A DNA stretch of 10,356 nucleotides from an uncultured bacterium (GTDB lineage Bacteria; Patescibacteriota; Minisyncoccia; Phycocordibacterales; UBA918): contig CAIMDH010000135.1 of assembly GCA_903839715.1 (NCBI GenBank), forward strand, positions 1-10,356, in the 5' to 3' direction. Of this stretch, positions 1-6,968 are shown piece after piece (positions within the stretch are counted from its first letter, which is position 1; each line of letters starts with the position of its first letter). A program made the position numbers and the translations under genes. The notes beneath the pieces were generated by a model. That model saw nothing but the letters and a program-made list of their open reading frames with translations. It was not told the DNA's origin and ran no database searches.

Positions 1-1380
1 AATTTCTTCGTCGGCTACTAGAGCCTCGGCTTCTTCTGGGGTGTCAATTTCGTCAAACTCTTCATCATCAGGATTGATGTCCCGGTCACCAGTAGCCTCG
101 TCTTCTTCTGGGAGGGCAGGATTGGTGGTGGTAGCGTCTTCATTTTCAAGTACATCTTCATCACTACCGAACTCTGTCTCATCAGAAGCTTTCAAATCAA
201 CAATTCCTCCTTCATTTGTCTCAGCAAGTGATTCTTTATTTTCGGCTGATACAATGTCAATTTTCCAACCAGTTAACTTGGCAGCAAGGCGAACATTTTG
301 TCCACCGCGACCAATTGCGAGTGATTGTTGGTCACTGGCGACTTCAGCTGTAGCGTGCCCGCGTTCACCTGTTTCCTCGTTCGGTTCATTAATGATTTTC
401 ACTTTAAGTACTTGAGCGGGAGAGAGGGCGTCTTCAATAAAGCTTGCTGGTTCTGCCGACCATTCAATGATGTCGATTTTCTCGCCGCCTAACTCACTCA
501 TTACGGTAGAAACGCGAACGCCGCGTTGTCCAACGAGTGAACCGACCGGGTCAATGTGTTGGTCGTGTGCATATACCGCAATCTTTGAACGGGCACCCGC
601 TTCGCGAGCAACAGCCTTTACTTCCACGGCGCCACTTTGGAGTTCTGGAGCTTCAATAGCGAAGAGACCAGAGAGGAAATCGGCATGAGACCGTGAAAGT
701 TTGAGAAAGATACCACGTGAAGTTTCTTCAACGGCGAGTAAGATAGCGCGAATCCGTTCACCCGGTTTGTAGCGCTCCCCAGGAATCTGTTCATCGTATG
801 GCATGATTGCCGTAACTCGACCAAGATCAACGTAGAGGTTGCCTCGTTCAAAGCGTTGTACATGCCCAATGATGATATCTCCTGCCTTTTGACCAAATTC
901 TGCAAGAGCGGCGTCTTTTTCAGCTTCGCGAATCTTTTGAACGATTACTTGCTTAGCTGTTTGGGCAGCGATGCGGCCAAAGTCATCCTTTGGTTCAAGC
1001 GGGAAGATTAATTCTTCACCAAGTTGCACATCCTTTTTAATCATCCGTGCTGTTGAAATCATGATGTGCTTTTCTTCGTCAAAACGAACTTTTTGTTCAG
1101 AACCTCCCGTACCCTCAACTTCTTCCTCAGGTTCTTCTTCGTCGTCAGCAAGTTCGGGTTTAAGCATACTTTCGTCAATCACAATTTTGATCTGATTGAA
1201 GTTGGTAGTACCAGAGTTAAGGTCGAATTTGCACGTAATAATCTGACCACGCTTTCCAAATTCTTTTTTATAAGCGGTGGCGAGTGATTGTTCAATCGCG
1301 TCAATCATTTTCTCACGGGCGATGCCTCGCTCCTCCTCCATTTCGAGTAAAACGGCGTTAATAACTTTTAAGTCAAACAT
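1..1380 (-). CDS. nusA: Transcription termination/antitermination factor NusA (C-terminal end cut by window edge)
   Basis: NusA binds RNA polymerase and nascent RNA in the cytoplasm and modulates pausing, intrinsic termination and antitermination. I translated 460 codons from ATG at 1380 leftward with no stop before position 1, so the gene is partial. Order of domains: N-terminal polymerase-binding domain (about 1-150, with the typical TAKQVIVQKIREAE stretch at 141-152), S1 domain (about 163-232), KH1 (about 236-310, GQRG loop at 284-287) and KH2 (about 320-380, GRGG loop at 357-360 followed by QNVRLAAKLTGW). Two features are unusual: an acidic insert at 79-89 (9 of 11 residues Asp/Glu) inside the N-terminal domain, and an acidic low-complexity tail from about 395 to the edge. 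It is divergent from pilB. No Shine-Dalgarno sequence is visible before the ATG; the nearest purine-rich run (AAAGGA) is over 30 nt upstream. The ATG is chosen because the protein begins as NusA usually does. Family assignment is secure. Confidence 0.96.
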   Translation of the reverse strand, partial: MFDLKVINAVLLEMEEERGIAREKMIDAIEQSLATAYKKEFGKRGQIITCKFDLNSGTTNFNQIKIVIDESMLKPELADDEEEPEEEVEGTGGSEQKVRFDEEKHIMISTARMIKKDVQLGEELIFPLEPKDDFGRIAAQTAKQVIVQKIREAEKDAALAEFGQKAGDIIIGHVQRFERGNLYVDLGRVTAIMPYDEQIPGERYKPGERIRAILLAVEETSRGIFLKLSRSHADFLSGLFAIEAPELQSGAVEVKAVAREAGARSKIAVYAHDQHIDPVGSLVGQRGVRVSTVMSELGGEKIDIIEWSAEPASFIEDALSPAQVLKVKIINEPNEETGERGHATAEVASDQQSLAIGRGGQNVRLAAKLTGWKIDIVSAENKESLAETNEGGIVDLKASDETEFGSDEDVLENEDATTTNPALPEEDEATGDRDINPDDEEFDEIDTPEEAEALVADEEI

Positions 1381-1430
1381 AGTAATTTTAGGTATAAATT
1401 TTGGGTAAATTTCTCAAATCCTTTCACTGG

Positions 1431-1458
1431 TATAAAGAAAGCCCGGCGCAAGCCGAGC
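1431..1458 (-). terminator. Terminator-like hairpin in the nusA leader (possible attenuator)
   Basis: On the minus strand, GCTCGGC (1458-1452) pairs with GCCGGGC (1447-1441) around a TTGC loop: seven base pairs including one G-U. TTTCTTTATA (1440-1431) follows at once, which is the layout of an intrinsic terminator. On the plus strand no U-tract follows, so the direction is minus. It lies between the candidate nusA promoter and the nusA start, where no gene ends, so attenuation of nusA is the simplest reading. It could also just stop antisense transcription arriving from the pilB side. The structure is clear; the role is inferred. Confidence 0.6.
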
Positions 1459-1477
1459 AATCATTCACAGTCCTCAT

Positions 1478-1506
1478 ACTATAGTGCGTTTTACAGGGAA
1501 AGTAAA
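1478..1506 (-). promoter_or_regulatory. Candidate sigma70-type promoter for nusA
   Basis: On the minus strand, TTTACT (1506-1501) and TATAGT (1483-1478) are separated by 17 nt. They match 4/6 and 5/6 of the standard -35 and -10 hexamers. The transcript would start near 1471, giving a leader of about 90 nt that contains the hairpin at 1441-1458. A weaker alternative lies just upstream of the start codon (TTTATACC or TAAAAT within 25 nt of the ATG), which would give a nearly leaderless nusA mRNA and leave the hairpin outside it. This is prediction by eye only. Confidence 0.45.
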
Positions 1507-1561
1507 GTGTAAAAAAGTTGTTATGATGTGGGAATTAGTTACGTTAAAAAACCAGCAGTGA

Positions 1562-1570
1562 TGGTATACT
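1562..1570 (+). promoter_or_regulatory. Candidate extended -10 promoter of the pilus operon
   Basis: TGGTATACT is an extended -10 element (TG, one base, then TATACT, 5/6 to consensus). No good -35 is seen at 17 nt; GTTAAA at 1543-1548 with a 16-nt spacer is the best and is weak, which is typical where an extended -10 compensates. Transcription would begin near 1577, about 44 nt before the pilB start. An inverted repeat overlaps the element. Confidence 0.45.
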
Positions 1571-1580
1571 AATGAGTATA
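1565..1580. repeat. Short inverted repeat over the pilB -10 and start site
   Basis: TATACT (1565-1570) and AGTATA (1575-1580) are perfect inverted copies around AATG. The left arm is the -10 hexamer itself. A direct repeat TAATGAG (1570-1576 and 1582-1588) is interleaved. It could be a small operator or chance in AT-rich DNA. Confidence 0.35.
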
Positions 1581-1620
1581 TTAATGAGGGAGGTAGTAGT
1601 TCTTAATTGTACTTTTTATT

Positions 1621-3372
1621 GTGCGAATACAAGATGAACAACTGAAGCGTTTTGTTCTTGATGCCGGCTTAATTAAAAAGGCGGATATTGCGGCTGTCGA
1701 AAAAATAGCCAAAGAAGAACGACGAACGTTAGCTGAGGCGCTGATAGCGCAAGGCCATATGACTGAAGACGATATGCGTCGTGTGGAGTCATATGTACTT
1801 GGTATTCCGTTTGTTTCGCTCAAGAATATCAAAATTGATTTTGAAGTACTCACTCTTATACCCGAGCCAGTCGCGCGGACGCACAACATTATTGCATTTA
1901 AGAAAAATGATAATGAGTTAGAAGTCGCAATGCTAGATACAGCAGATTTGCCAGCTATCGATTTTGTGAAGAAAAAGGTTGGTCTCAAAATTTTGCCACG
2001 CTTGACTGATACCGATTCAATGCGCACAGCGCTTAGACAATACCAGAAGACACTCAAAGACGAGTTTGGCGAAATTATTATGAAAGATGCTTCGGCACTG
2101 AAGGTGATTGCCGAAGAAAACGGCGAAGAGCTTTCTGAAAAGGACTTAAAAAAGATGGCCGAGGATCTACCTGTTGTGCGCATTGTTGATACACTCTTGC
2201 GACACGCCATTATTCAAGGAGCGTCTGATATCCATATTGAGCCAATGGAAGAAGAGGTGATGGTGCGGTACCGAATTGATGGTATTTTAAATGATGCAAT
2301 GAAGTTACCTAAACACGCTTCGGGTACACTCGTGGCTCGCATTAAAGTACTCTCCAATCTAAAGCTTGATCAAAAGCGACTACCGCAAGACGGGCGCTTT
2401 AAGATGGAGATGGACGGTCAGAAAGTAGCGTTTCGAGTGTCGATGTTACCAGTTTTTTATGGTGAAAAGATTGTAATGCGTCTACTGCGAGAAAGTCGTA
2501 GTGGTTTTTCTTTGGAAGGTATCGGTTTTCATGGCTCAACTCTCGAGCGTATTCATAAAGCAACCAGAGCTACGACGGGAATTATATTAGTGACAGGGCC
2601 AACTGGTTCTGGTAAATCTACTACTCTTTACACTATCCTAGACCTCCTTAATTCACCAGAAGTAAATATTTCTACTATTGAAGACCCAATTGAGTACCAG
2701 ATGGCCCGTGTCAATCAGAGTCAAGTTAAGCCTGAGATTGGTTTTACATTCGCGGCAGGATTACGTTCATTGATGCGTCAAGATCCTGACATCATCATGA
2801 TTGGAGAAGTGCGTGATGAAGAAACCGCTAGCTTGGCTATTAATGCCGCTCTAACCGGACACTTGGTGCTAGCTACGGTGCACACCAACTCTGCTGCTGG
2901 TACTATAGCTCGATTAGTAGATATGGGTATGGAGACATTTTTGTTGGTGTCGACACTGCGTGTTGCTATTGGACAGCGGTTGGTACGCAAACTTGCTGAT
3001 GACCGTTTGCCCTATATTTTGACAAAAGCTGAACGAGAAGAATTGGCAGAACATGTTGATATGCCGACCGTGTTAAAAACACTTAAAGAAGAGAATATTG
3101 TCAAAGAAGATGCTACATGGAACGATATTCAGTTTTTTCATCCAAAAGAAAAAGGGGAAACTGAAGATGGATACAAAGGTCGGATTGGTATTCATGAAGT
3201 ACTTGAAGTCACTGCAACTATTAAAGATATGGTGATGTCAGGGAAGACTGGAGACGATATTGAAGCTCAGGCCCGCAAAGAAGGTATGCTCACTATGCTT
3301 GAGGACGGTATCTATAAAGCTGCTAAGGGATTAACTAGTATTGAAGAGGTGCTGCGCGTTATTAATGAATAA
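1621..3372 (+). CDS. pilB: Type IV pilus assembly ATPase PilB (GspE/PulE family)
   Basis: Hexameric cytoplasmic ATPase that powers pilin extrusion through the PilC platform. The protein has 583 residues. An N-terminal MshEN/T2SSE_N-type region covers about 5-140, followed by the catalytic core: Walker A GPTGSGKST at 326-334 (Lys332), Asp box EDPIEY at 354-359, Walker B region QDPDIIMIGEVRD at 387-399 (Glu396), and His box GHLVLATVH at 413-421. The C-terminal region, where PilB/GspE proteins normally carry two CxxC pairs that bind zinc, has no cysteine; the flanking GYKGRIGIHEVL is retained. It starts with GTG at 1621. A strong purine run (GAGGGAGGT, 1586-1594) lies 26 nt upstream, too far for standard initiation, and the only in-frame alternatives before a stop at 1597 are ATT codons. 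It is first in a five-gene operon; pilC follows after 5 nt. The sequence distinguishes it well from a retraction ATPase (PilT), which lacks the long N-terminal region. Confidence 0.95.
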   Translation: MRIQDEQLKRFVLDAGLIKKADIAAVEKIAKEERRTLAEALIAQGHMTEDDMRRVESYVLGIPFVSLKNIKIDFEVLTLIPEPVARTHNIIAFKKNDNELEVAMLDTADLPAIDFVKKKVGLKILPRLTDTDSMRTALRQYQKTLKDEFGEIIMKDASALKVIAEENGEELSEKDLKKMAEDLPVVRIVDTLLRHAIIQGASDIHIEPMEEEVMVRYRIDGILNDAMKLPKHASGTLVARIKVLSNLKLDQKRLPQDGRFKMEMDGQKVAFRVSMLPVFYGEKIVMRLLRESRSGFSLEGIGFHGSTLERIHKATRATTGIILVTGPTGSGKSTTLYTILDLLNSPEVNISTIEDPIEYQMARVNQSQVKPEIGFTFAAGLRSLMRQDPDIIMIGEVRDEETASLAINAALTGHLVLATVHTNSAAGTIARLVDMGMETFLLVSTLRVAIGQRLVRKLADDRLPYILTKAEREELAEHVDMPTVLKTLKEENIVKEDATWNDIQFFHPKEKGETEDGYKGRIGIHEVLEVTATIKDMVMSGKTGDDIEAQARKEGMLTMLEDGIYKAAKGLTSIEEVLRVINE

Positions 3373-3377
3373 TATTT

Positions 3378-4604
3378 ATGCCAAAGTTTACCTACATCGG
3401 CGAAGATCAAGAAGGAAATAAAGTTACTCAAGAAGTAACCGCTGATGATCGGTATGCTGTGTATGACGTGGCACGACAAAGTGGTCACCGCATTTCAAAT
3501 ATTGAAGAAAGTACCCAAGGCCTTGGTAAATGGCTTGATATTGAAAAGATTAATGCCAAACTCAGTCGCGTAAAGGCGGATGAGTTAGTGATGATGACTA
3601 GAAACCTAGGATCAATGCTTACTGCGGGTCTTACTGTGACACGGTCACTCTCTGTGATTGAACGACAGAGTAAAAATCCCAAGTTGAAAAGAGTTATTAA
3701 GGAGATTGTAGAAAAAATTAATAACGGAGGGCAGTTTTATGAAGCACTTAAAGATACACCAGAAGTTTTTAGCGATCTCTACGTAGCTATGATCAGGGCC
3801 GGGGAAGAGAGTGGAAATCTCGCAGAAGCCCTTAAGACTCTTTCAGTACAGATGGAGCGTGCTAGTAACCTCACGAAAAAGATTAAAGGGGCCATGATTT
3901 ACCCAGCAATTGTCATTATGGTAATGGTGGTAATCGGAATTTTAATGATGATTTATGTTATGCCTCAGATCACAGTGGTTTTTAAAGGTATGAGTATGGA
4001 ACTGCCGCCTACTACAAGGTTTCTGATTGCAACGAGTGATTTTTTTGCCCAGCACACGATAGTAACGCTTGGAGTATTGTTTGGAACAGTAATGAGTACT
4101 ATTTATTTCTTTAAGTCTAAAATCGGCAAAACCGTGTCTTCGTGGACAGTAGTACGCTTGCCAGTGATAGGTACAATGGCTAAAGAGACTAACTCAGCTC
4201 GCACTGCACGAACTCTTTCGTCTCTTCTTAACTCAGGTGTAGATGTTATTCAAGCAATTGAAATTACAGAAGAAGTCGTACAAAATGTTTTTTACAAAAA
4301 AATTCTTCGTGATGCACGTGATCGTGTAGAGAAAGGGACCTCACTTTCAGAAGTATTTATCGAACGGACAGATCTATATCCAATTTTGGTCGGTGAAATG
4401 ATTTTGGTAGGAGAAGAGACGGGACAGATTTCAGGTATGTTGGGTGAACTCGCGCTTTTTTACGAAACAGAGGTTGAACGTAAAACAAAAGATCTCTCTA
4501 CAATTATTGAACCATTACTTATGGTTGTTATCGGTGTAACAGTTGGATTTTTCGCTTTGGCGATGATTGCACCGATTTACTCCATTTCAGATGGGCTCTC
4601 ATAA
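3378..4604 (+). CDS. pilC: Type IV pilus inner-membrane platform protein PilC (GspF family)
   Basis: Polytopic inner-membrane protein that couples PilB to pilin insertion into the fibre. It has 408 residues, the normal family length. It opens with the short beta-rich segment typical of PilC (FTYIGEDQEGN) and has two repeated T2SSF domains: the first with GEESGN at 142-147, the second with GEETGQ at 345-350. Three hydrophobic segments are visible at about 173-198, 227-246 and 376-401, matching PilC/GspF topology. The ATG lies 5 nt after the pilB stop. There is no Shine-Dalgarno sequence in the short gap or the end of pilB, so translational coupling is likely. Nothing is truncated. Assignment to PilC rather than GspF rests on the presence of pseudopilins and the absence of secretin genes here, but the two families are homologous. 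Confidence 0.95.
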   Translation: MPKFTYIGEDQEGNKVTQEVTADDRYAVYDVARQSGHRISNIEESTQGLGKWLDIEKINAKLSRVKADELVMMTRNLGSMLTAGLTVTRSLSVIERQSKNPKLKRVIKEIVEKINNGGQFYEALKDTPEVFSDLYVAMIRAGEESGNLAEALKTLSVQMERASNLTKKIKGAMIYPAIVIMVMVVIGILMMIYVMPQITVVFKGMSMELPPTTRFLIATSDFFAQHTIVTLGVLFGTVMSTIYFFKSKIGKTVSSWTVVRLPVIGTMAKETNSARTARTLSSLLNSGVDVIQAIEITEEVVQNVFYKKILRDARDRVEKGTSLSEVFIERTDLYPILVGEMILVGEETGQISGMLGELALFYETEVERKTKDLSTIIEPLLMVVIGVTVGFFALAMIAPIYSISDGLS

Positions 4605-4608
4605 CAAT

Positions 4609-6342
4609 ATGATAGCTAGTATTAAAAAAAGTAAATTAGGATTCTCTTTGATCGAGGTTGTGGTAGTGATAGGTATATCAGTGTTAATTTTGGTTGGTTT
4701 ATTTGCTTCTTTTGAATACTCATTAAAATTGATTGCACAATCTCGAGCTAAAATGACGGCACTAACTGTGGTGAATGATCAGATGGAATATATTCGTTCT
4801 CTTTCCTATGATGTGGTTGGTACGGTCGCCGGTATTCCTGCAGGTTTTTTACCCCAGCTCAGCACAACCACACTTAATGGTATTGATTTCACTAAGCGTA
4901 TACTAGTTGAATATATTGACGATGCGGCGGATGGTGTTGGTGTTACTGATACTAACAGTATTACTACCGACTATAAGCAAGCTAAAGTTACTGTGTCGTG
5001 GAACATTAACGGTATACCAAATGAAGTATTTTTAGTTAGTAACGTTATTCCACCTTCAATTGAAACCAATGTTGGTGGAGGTACATTGCGTGTAAATGTT
5101 TTTGATGCAGATGTCCAACCTTTACCTGGTGCGAGTGTTAGAGTATTTAATAACACGTTGGTACCGAATATTGACGTCACGAGAACAACAGATGCCTCAG
5201 GTATAGCGTTATTTGGCGGGGCACCTGCTGGACCTGATTATGAAATTATTGTTACTGACACTGGATATTCAACCGATCAAACCTACAAAGCTACGACCAC
5301 ATTACCTGCTCCCTCTACACAGCCAGTAGCAGTGGTGGAAGCCGATGTGTCGACAATGAATTTTTTTATTGATAGAACGAGTGAATTGACAGTGCGTACA
5401 CTCAGTGGAAAAACTACACAAGTATATTCTGAAGCATTTACAGATATGGCGGGAATAGCAGATTCTACAGGTATTGCGGTTGAGGGTGATGCTGTTGGCT
5501 TGGCAACATCAAGTGGGGCATTTGTACCTTCAGGGTTGCTGTTTCTAACCCCGTTAACCCCATCCCCGTTAGAAGCTTGGGAGTTTTTGGTGGCCAGTGG
5601 CACTGTGCCATTTAATACTACTGCAACTATACGATTTTATACCTCAGCTTCATCTTCTGATCTTATTCCCGACAGTGACTTATTAGGAAATGGTGTCGGC
5701 TTCTCACTTGGAACTATTGATATATCTTCTCTATCAAATGTCACATACCCTTCTCTTGTGGTTGGTATTACTCTGGAAACTCTAGATACTGCCGTGACAC
5801 CAAGTGTTGATACAGTTCAACTCTATTACTTAGAGTCTGAAGCTAGTATAGGAGGTGTTAATGTATCGATGCAGGGATCAAAAACCATTGGTTTTGATGG
5901 TGGTGGTTCTGCTGTTTATAAAAATGCCAGTTCAGTCACTACTGACAGCAACGGAGAATATGAGTTTCCTGCCTTGGAGTGGGATGCGTACACCTTTATT
6001 TCTCCTGGATATGATATTGCAGAAGCTTGTTCTGGTAATCCCTTAGACTTGAGGCCTGGAAGTGATGAAACTATAGATCTTACGCTTGCTGCTGACAGCG
6101 CTACTACCTTGAGGGTGGTAGCAGAGACTGTTCTTGGTGCCAAGATAATTAATGCCGAGGTAAAATTAGAGCGGCCAGGCTTTTCGGGAATTAGTAACAC
6201 CAGCACGTGCGGACAAGTCTTCTTTACTGGCCTTAATGGTAATATTGATTATGAACTAACAGTTACACCAATTGGCTATACACCGCAAACATTTTCCGCA
6301 CTTAGCATCACTGACGATGAGGTGAAGGTGGTAAAATTTTAG
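4609..6342 (+). CDS. Giant PilV/GspI-like pseudopilin with three Ig/transthyretin-like modules
   Basis: A prepilin with an unusually large exported part, 577 residues from ATG 4609. The leader is short and basic and ends in Gly11; cleavage would leave Phe12 as +1 with Glu16 as the conserved Glu5 (GFSLIEVVVVIG), followed by a hydrophobic helix to about 33. The stretch NDQMEYIRSLSYD soon after it resembles GspI/PilV-type pseudopilins. Further on: a carboxypeptidase-regulatory or Cna-B-like beta module (about 159-235), a Ser/Thr-rich beta region ending in VTPSVDTVQLYY (about 255-407), then two more such modules (about 414-495 and 500-577). All three modules share a turn followed by a Tyr and a closing Gly-Tyr (219-220, 467-468, 556-557). 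The only cysteines are Cys474 and Cys534. ATG codons at 4567 and 4591 are also in frame but would overlap pilC and lengthen the leader; 4609 gives a canonical leader 4 nt after the pilC stop. It probably sits at the pilus tip. Exact ligand unknown. Confidence 0.85.
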   Translation: MIASIKKSKLGFSLIEVVVVIGISVLILVGLFASFEYSLKLIAQSRAKMTALTVVNDQMEYIRSLSYDVVGTVAGIPAGFLPQLSTTTLNGIDFTKRILVEYIDDAADGVGVTDTNSITTDYKQAKVTVSWNINGIPNEVFLVSNVIPPSIETNVGGGTLRVNVFDADVQPLPGASVRVFNNTLVPNIDVTRTTDASGIALFGGAPAGPDYEIIVTDTGYSTDQTYKATTTLPAPSTQPVAVVEADVSTMNFFIDRTSELTVRTLSGKTTQVYSEAFTDMAGIADSTGIAVEGDAVGLATSSGAFVPSGLLFLTPLTPSPLEAWEFLVASGTVPFNTTATIRFYTSASSSDLIPDSDLLGNGVGFSLGTIDISSLSNVTYPSLVVGITLETLDTAVTPSVDTVQLYYLESEASIGGVNVSMQGSKTIGFDGGGSAVYKNASSVTTDSNGEYEFPALEWDAYTFISPGYDIAEACSGNPLDLRPGSDETIDLTLAADSATTLRVVAETVLGAKIINAEVKLERPGFSGISNTSTCGQVFFTGLNGNIDYELTVTPIGYTPQTFSALSITDDEVKVVKF

Positions 6343-6344
6343 TA

Positions 6345-6965
6345 ATGGCAGTCTCTATGAATACTCGCTTCCATCAAGGATTTACATTAGTTGAGATGGT
6401 AATGGTGATTGCTATCAATACTATTTTGATGCTTGTTATCACGGAGAGTATTGTCAGTCTTTATAAAAATCATGGGTATACATATGCCCAATCAAATGAG
6501 ATTGACGCAGCGAGGAGAAGTGTGAGTGATTGGATGCGAGATGCTAGAGAGATGTCTCCAGCTGCAAATGGGGCGTTTCCTATTGTGACTGTGGAAGCTG
6601 AGCGTTTTGGATTTTATAGTGATATTGATAACGACTCAGGAGTGGAATATGTCGAGTTTGAATTGGTGGGTACAAATTTGTATCGGTATACCTATAATCC
6701 AATCGGAAATCCTGTAACCTATAATACGGCAACTCCCGATGAATCAGTTTTGCTTTCAGAGTATGTACAGAATATAAGTCAAGGCCAGATAACATTTCAG
6801 TATTACGACGGAATGGGAGCATTGTTAGCATCACCGGCCGCTATGATTAGTGACATACGTTATATTGAAATGAGAGTTATTGTTAATATTGATCCACTTC
6901 GTTCTCCCGAAGAATTTATGCTCAAGGGAAGTGTTGCACCACGTAATCTGAAAGATAACTTATAA
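6345..6965 (+). CDS. Minor pseudopilin, GspJ/PilW-like
   Basis: Prepilin of 206 residues. The leader ends in Gly12 followed by FTLVEMVMVIA, so cleavage leaves Phe13 as +1 and Glu17 as Glu5, the residue that pairs with the next subunit's N-terminus during assembly. The hydrophobic helix runs to about 37. The segment after it (ARRSVSDWMRDAREM, about 57-71) and the small beta-rich remainder (repeated FELVGTNLYRYTY and ITFQYYDG-type strands) fit the GspJ/PilW kind of minor pilin, which contributes to the tip complex that starts fibre assembly. The gap to the upstream pseudopilin is 2 nt. A G-rich run (GAAGGTGG, 6324-6331) lies 13 nt before the ATG and may act as a weak ribosome site; ATG 6357 is an alternative start with a still functional leader. 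The domain type is secure, the GspJ/PilW subtype is inferred from order and general look. Confidence 0.82.
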   Translation: MAVSMNTRFHQGFTLVEMVMVIAINTILMLVITESIVSLYKNHGYTYAQSNEIDAARRSVSDWMRDAREMSPAANGAFPIVTVEAERFGFYSDIDNDSGVEYVEFELVGTNLYRYTYNPIGNPVTYNTATPDESVLLSEYVQNISQGQITFQYYDGMGALLASPAAMISDIRYIEMRVIVNIDPLRSPEEFMLKGSVAPRNLKDNL

Positions 6966-6968
6966 AAT

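Noticed and set aside
41..688. Plus-strand reading frames across the left end (41-415, 467-688)
   Set aside because: They are antisense to nusA and give Ser-rich, low-complexity proteins that mirror the Asp/Glu codons of NusA; nothing resembles a family.
971..1287. Plus-strand frames at 971-1195 and 1066-1287
   Set aside because: Antisense to the NusA N-terminal domain, whose frame is strongly supported over the same bases.
1523..1561. A 12-codon ATG frame upstream of pilB
   Set aside because: No ribosome site, it ends at the candidate promoter, and the peptide has no feature supporting a leader peptide.
1581..2210. A 209-codon minus-strand frame over the start of pilB
   Set aside because: Antisense shadow of the pilB N-terminal region, Ser-rich and without domain features; it would also cover the pilus promoter region.
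4567..4608. Upstream ATG codons (4567, 4591) for the giant pseudopilin
   Set aside because: They overlap pilC and lengthen the leader; ATG 4609 gives a short basic leader and matches the close spacing of the other operon genes.
5283..6206. Frames inside the giant pseudopilin (5283-5603 minus, 5855-6046 plus, 5916-6206 minus)
   Set aside because: The pseudopilin frame is continuous and shows repeated modules across this stretch; these are shadows.
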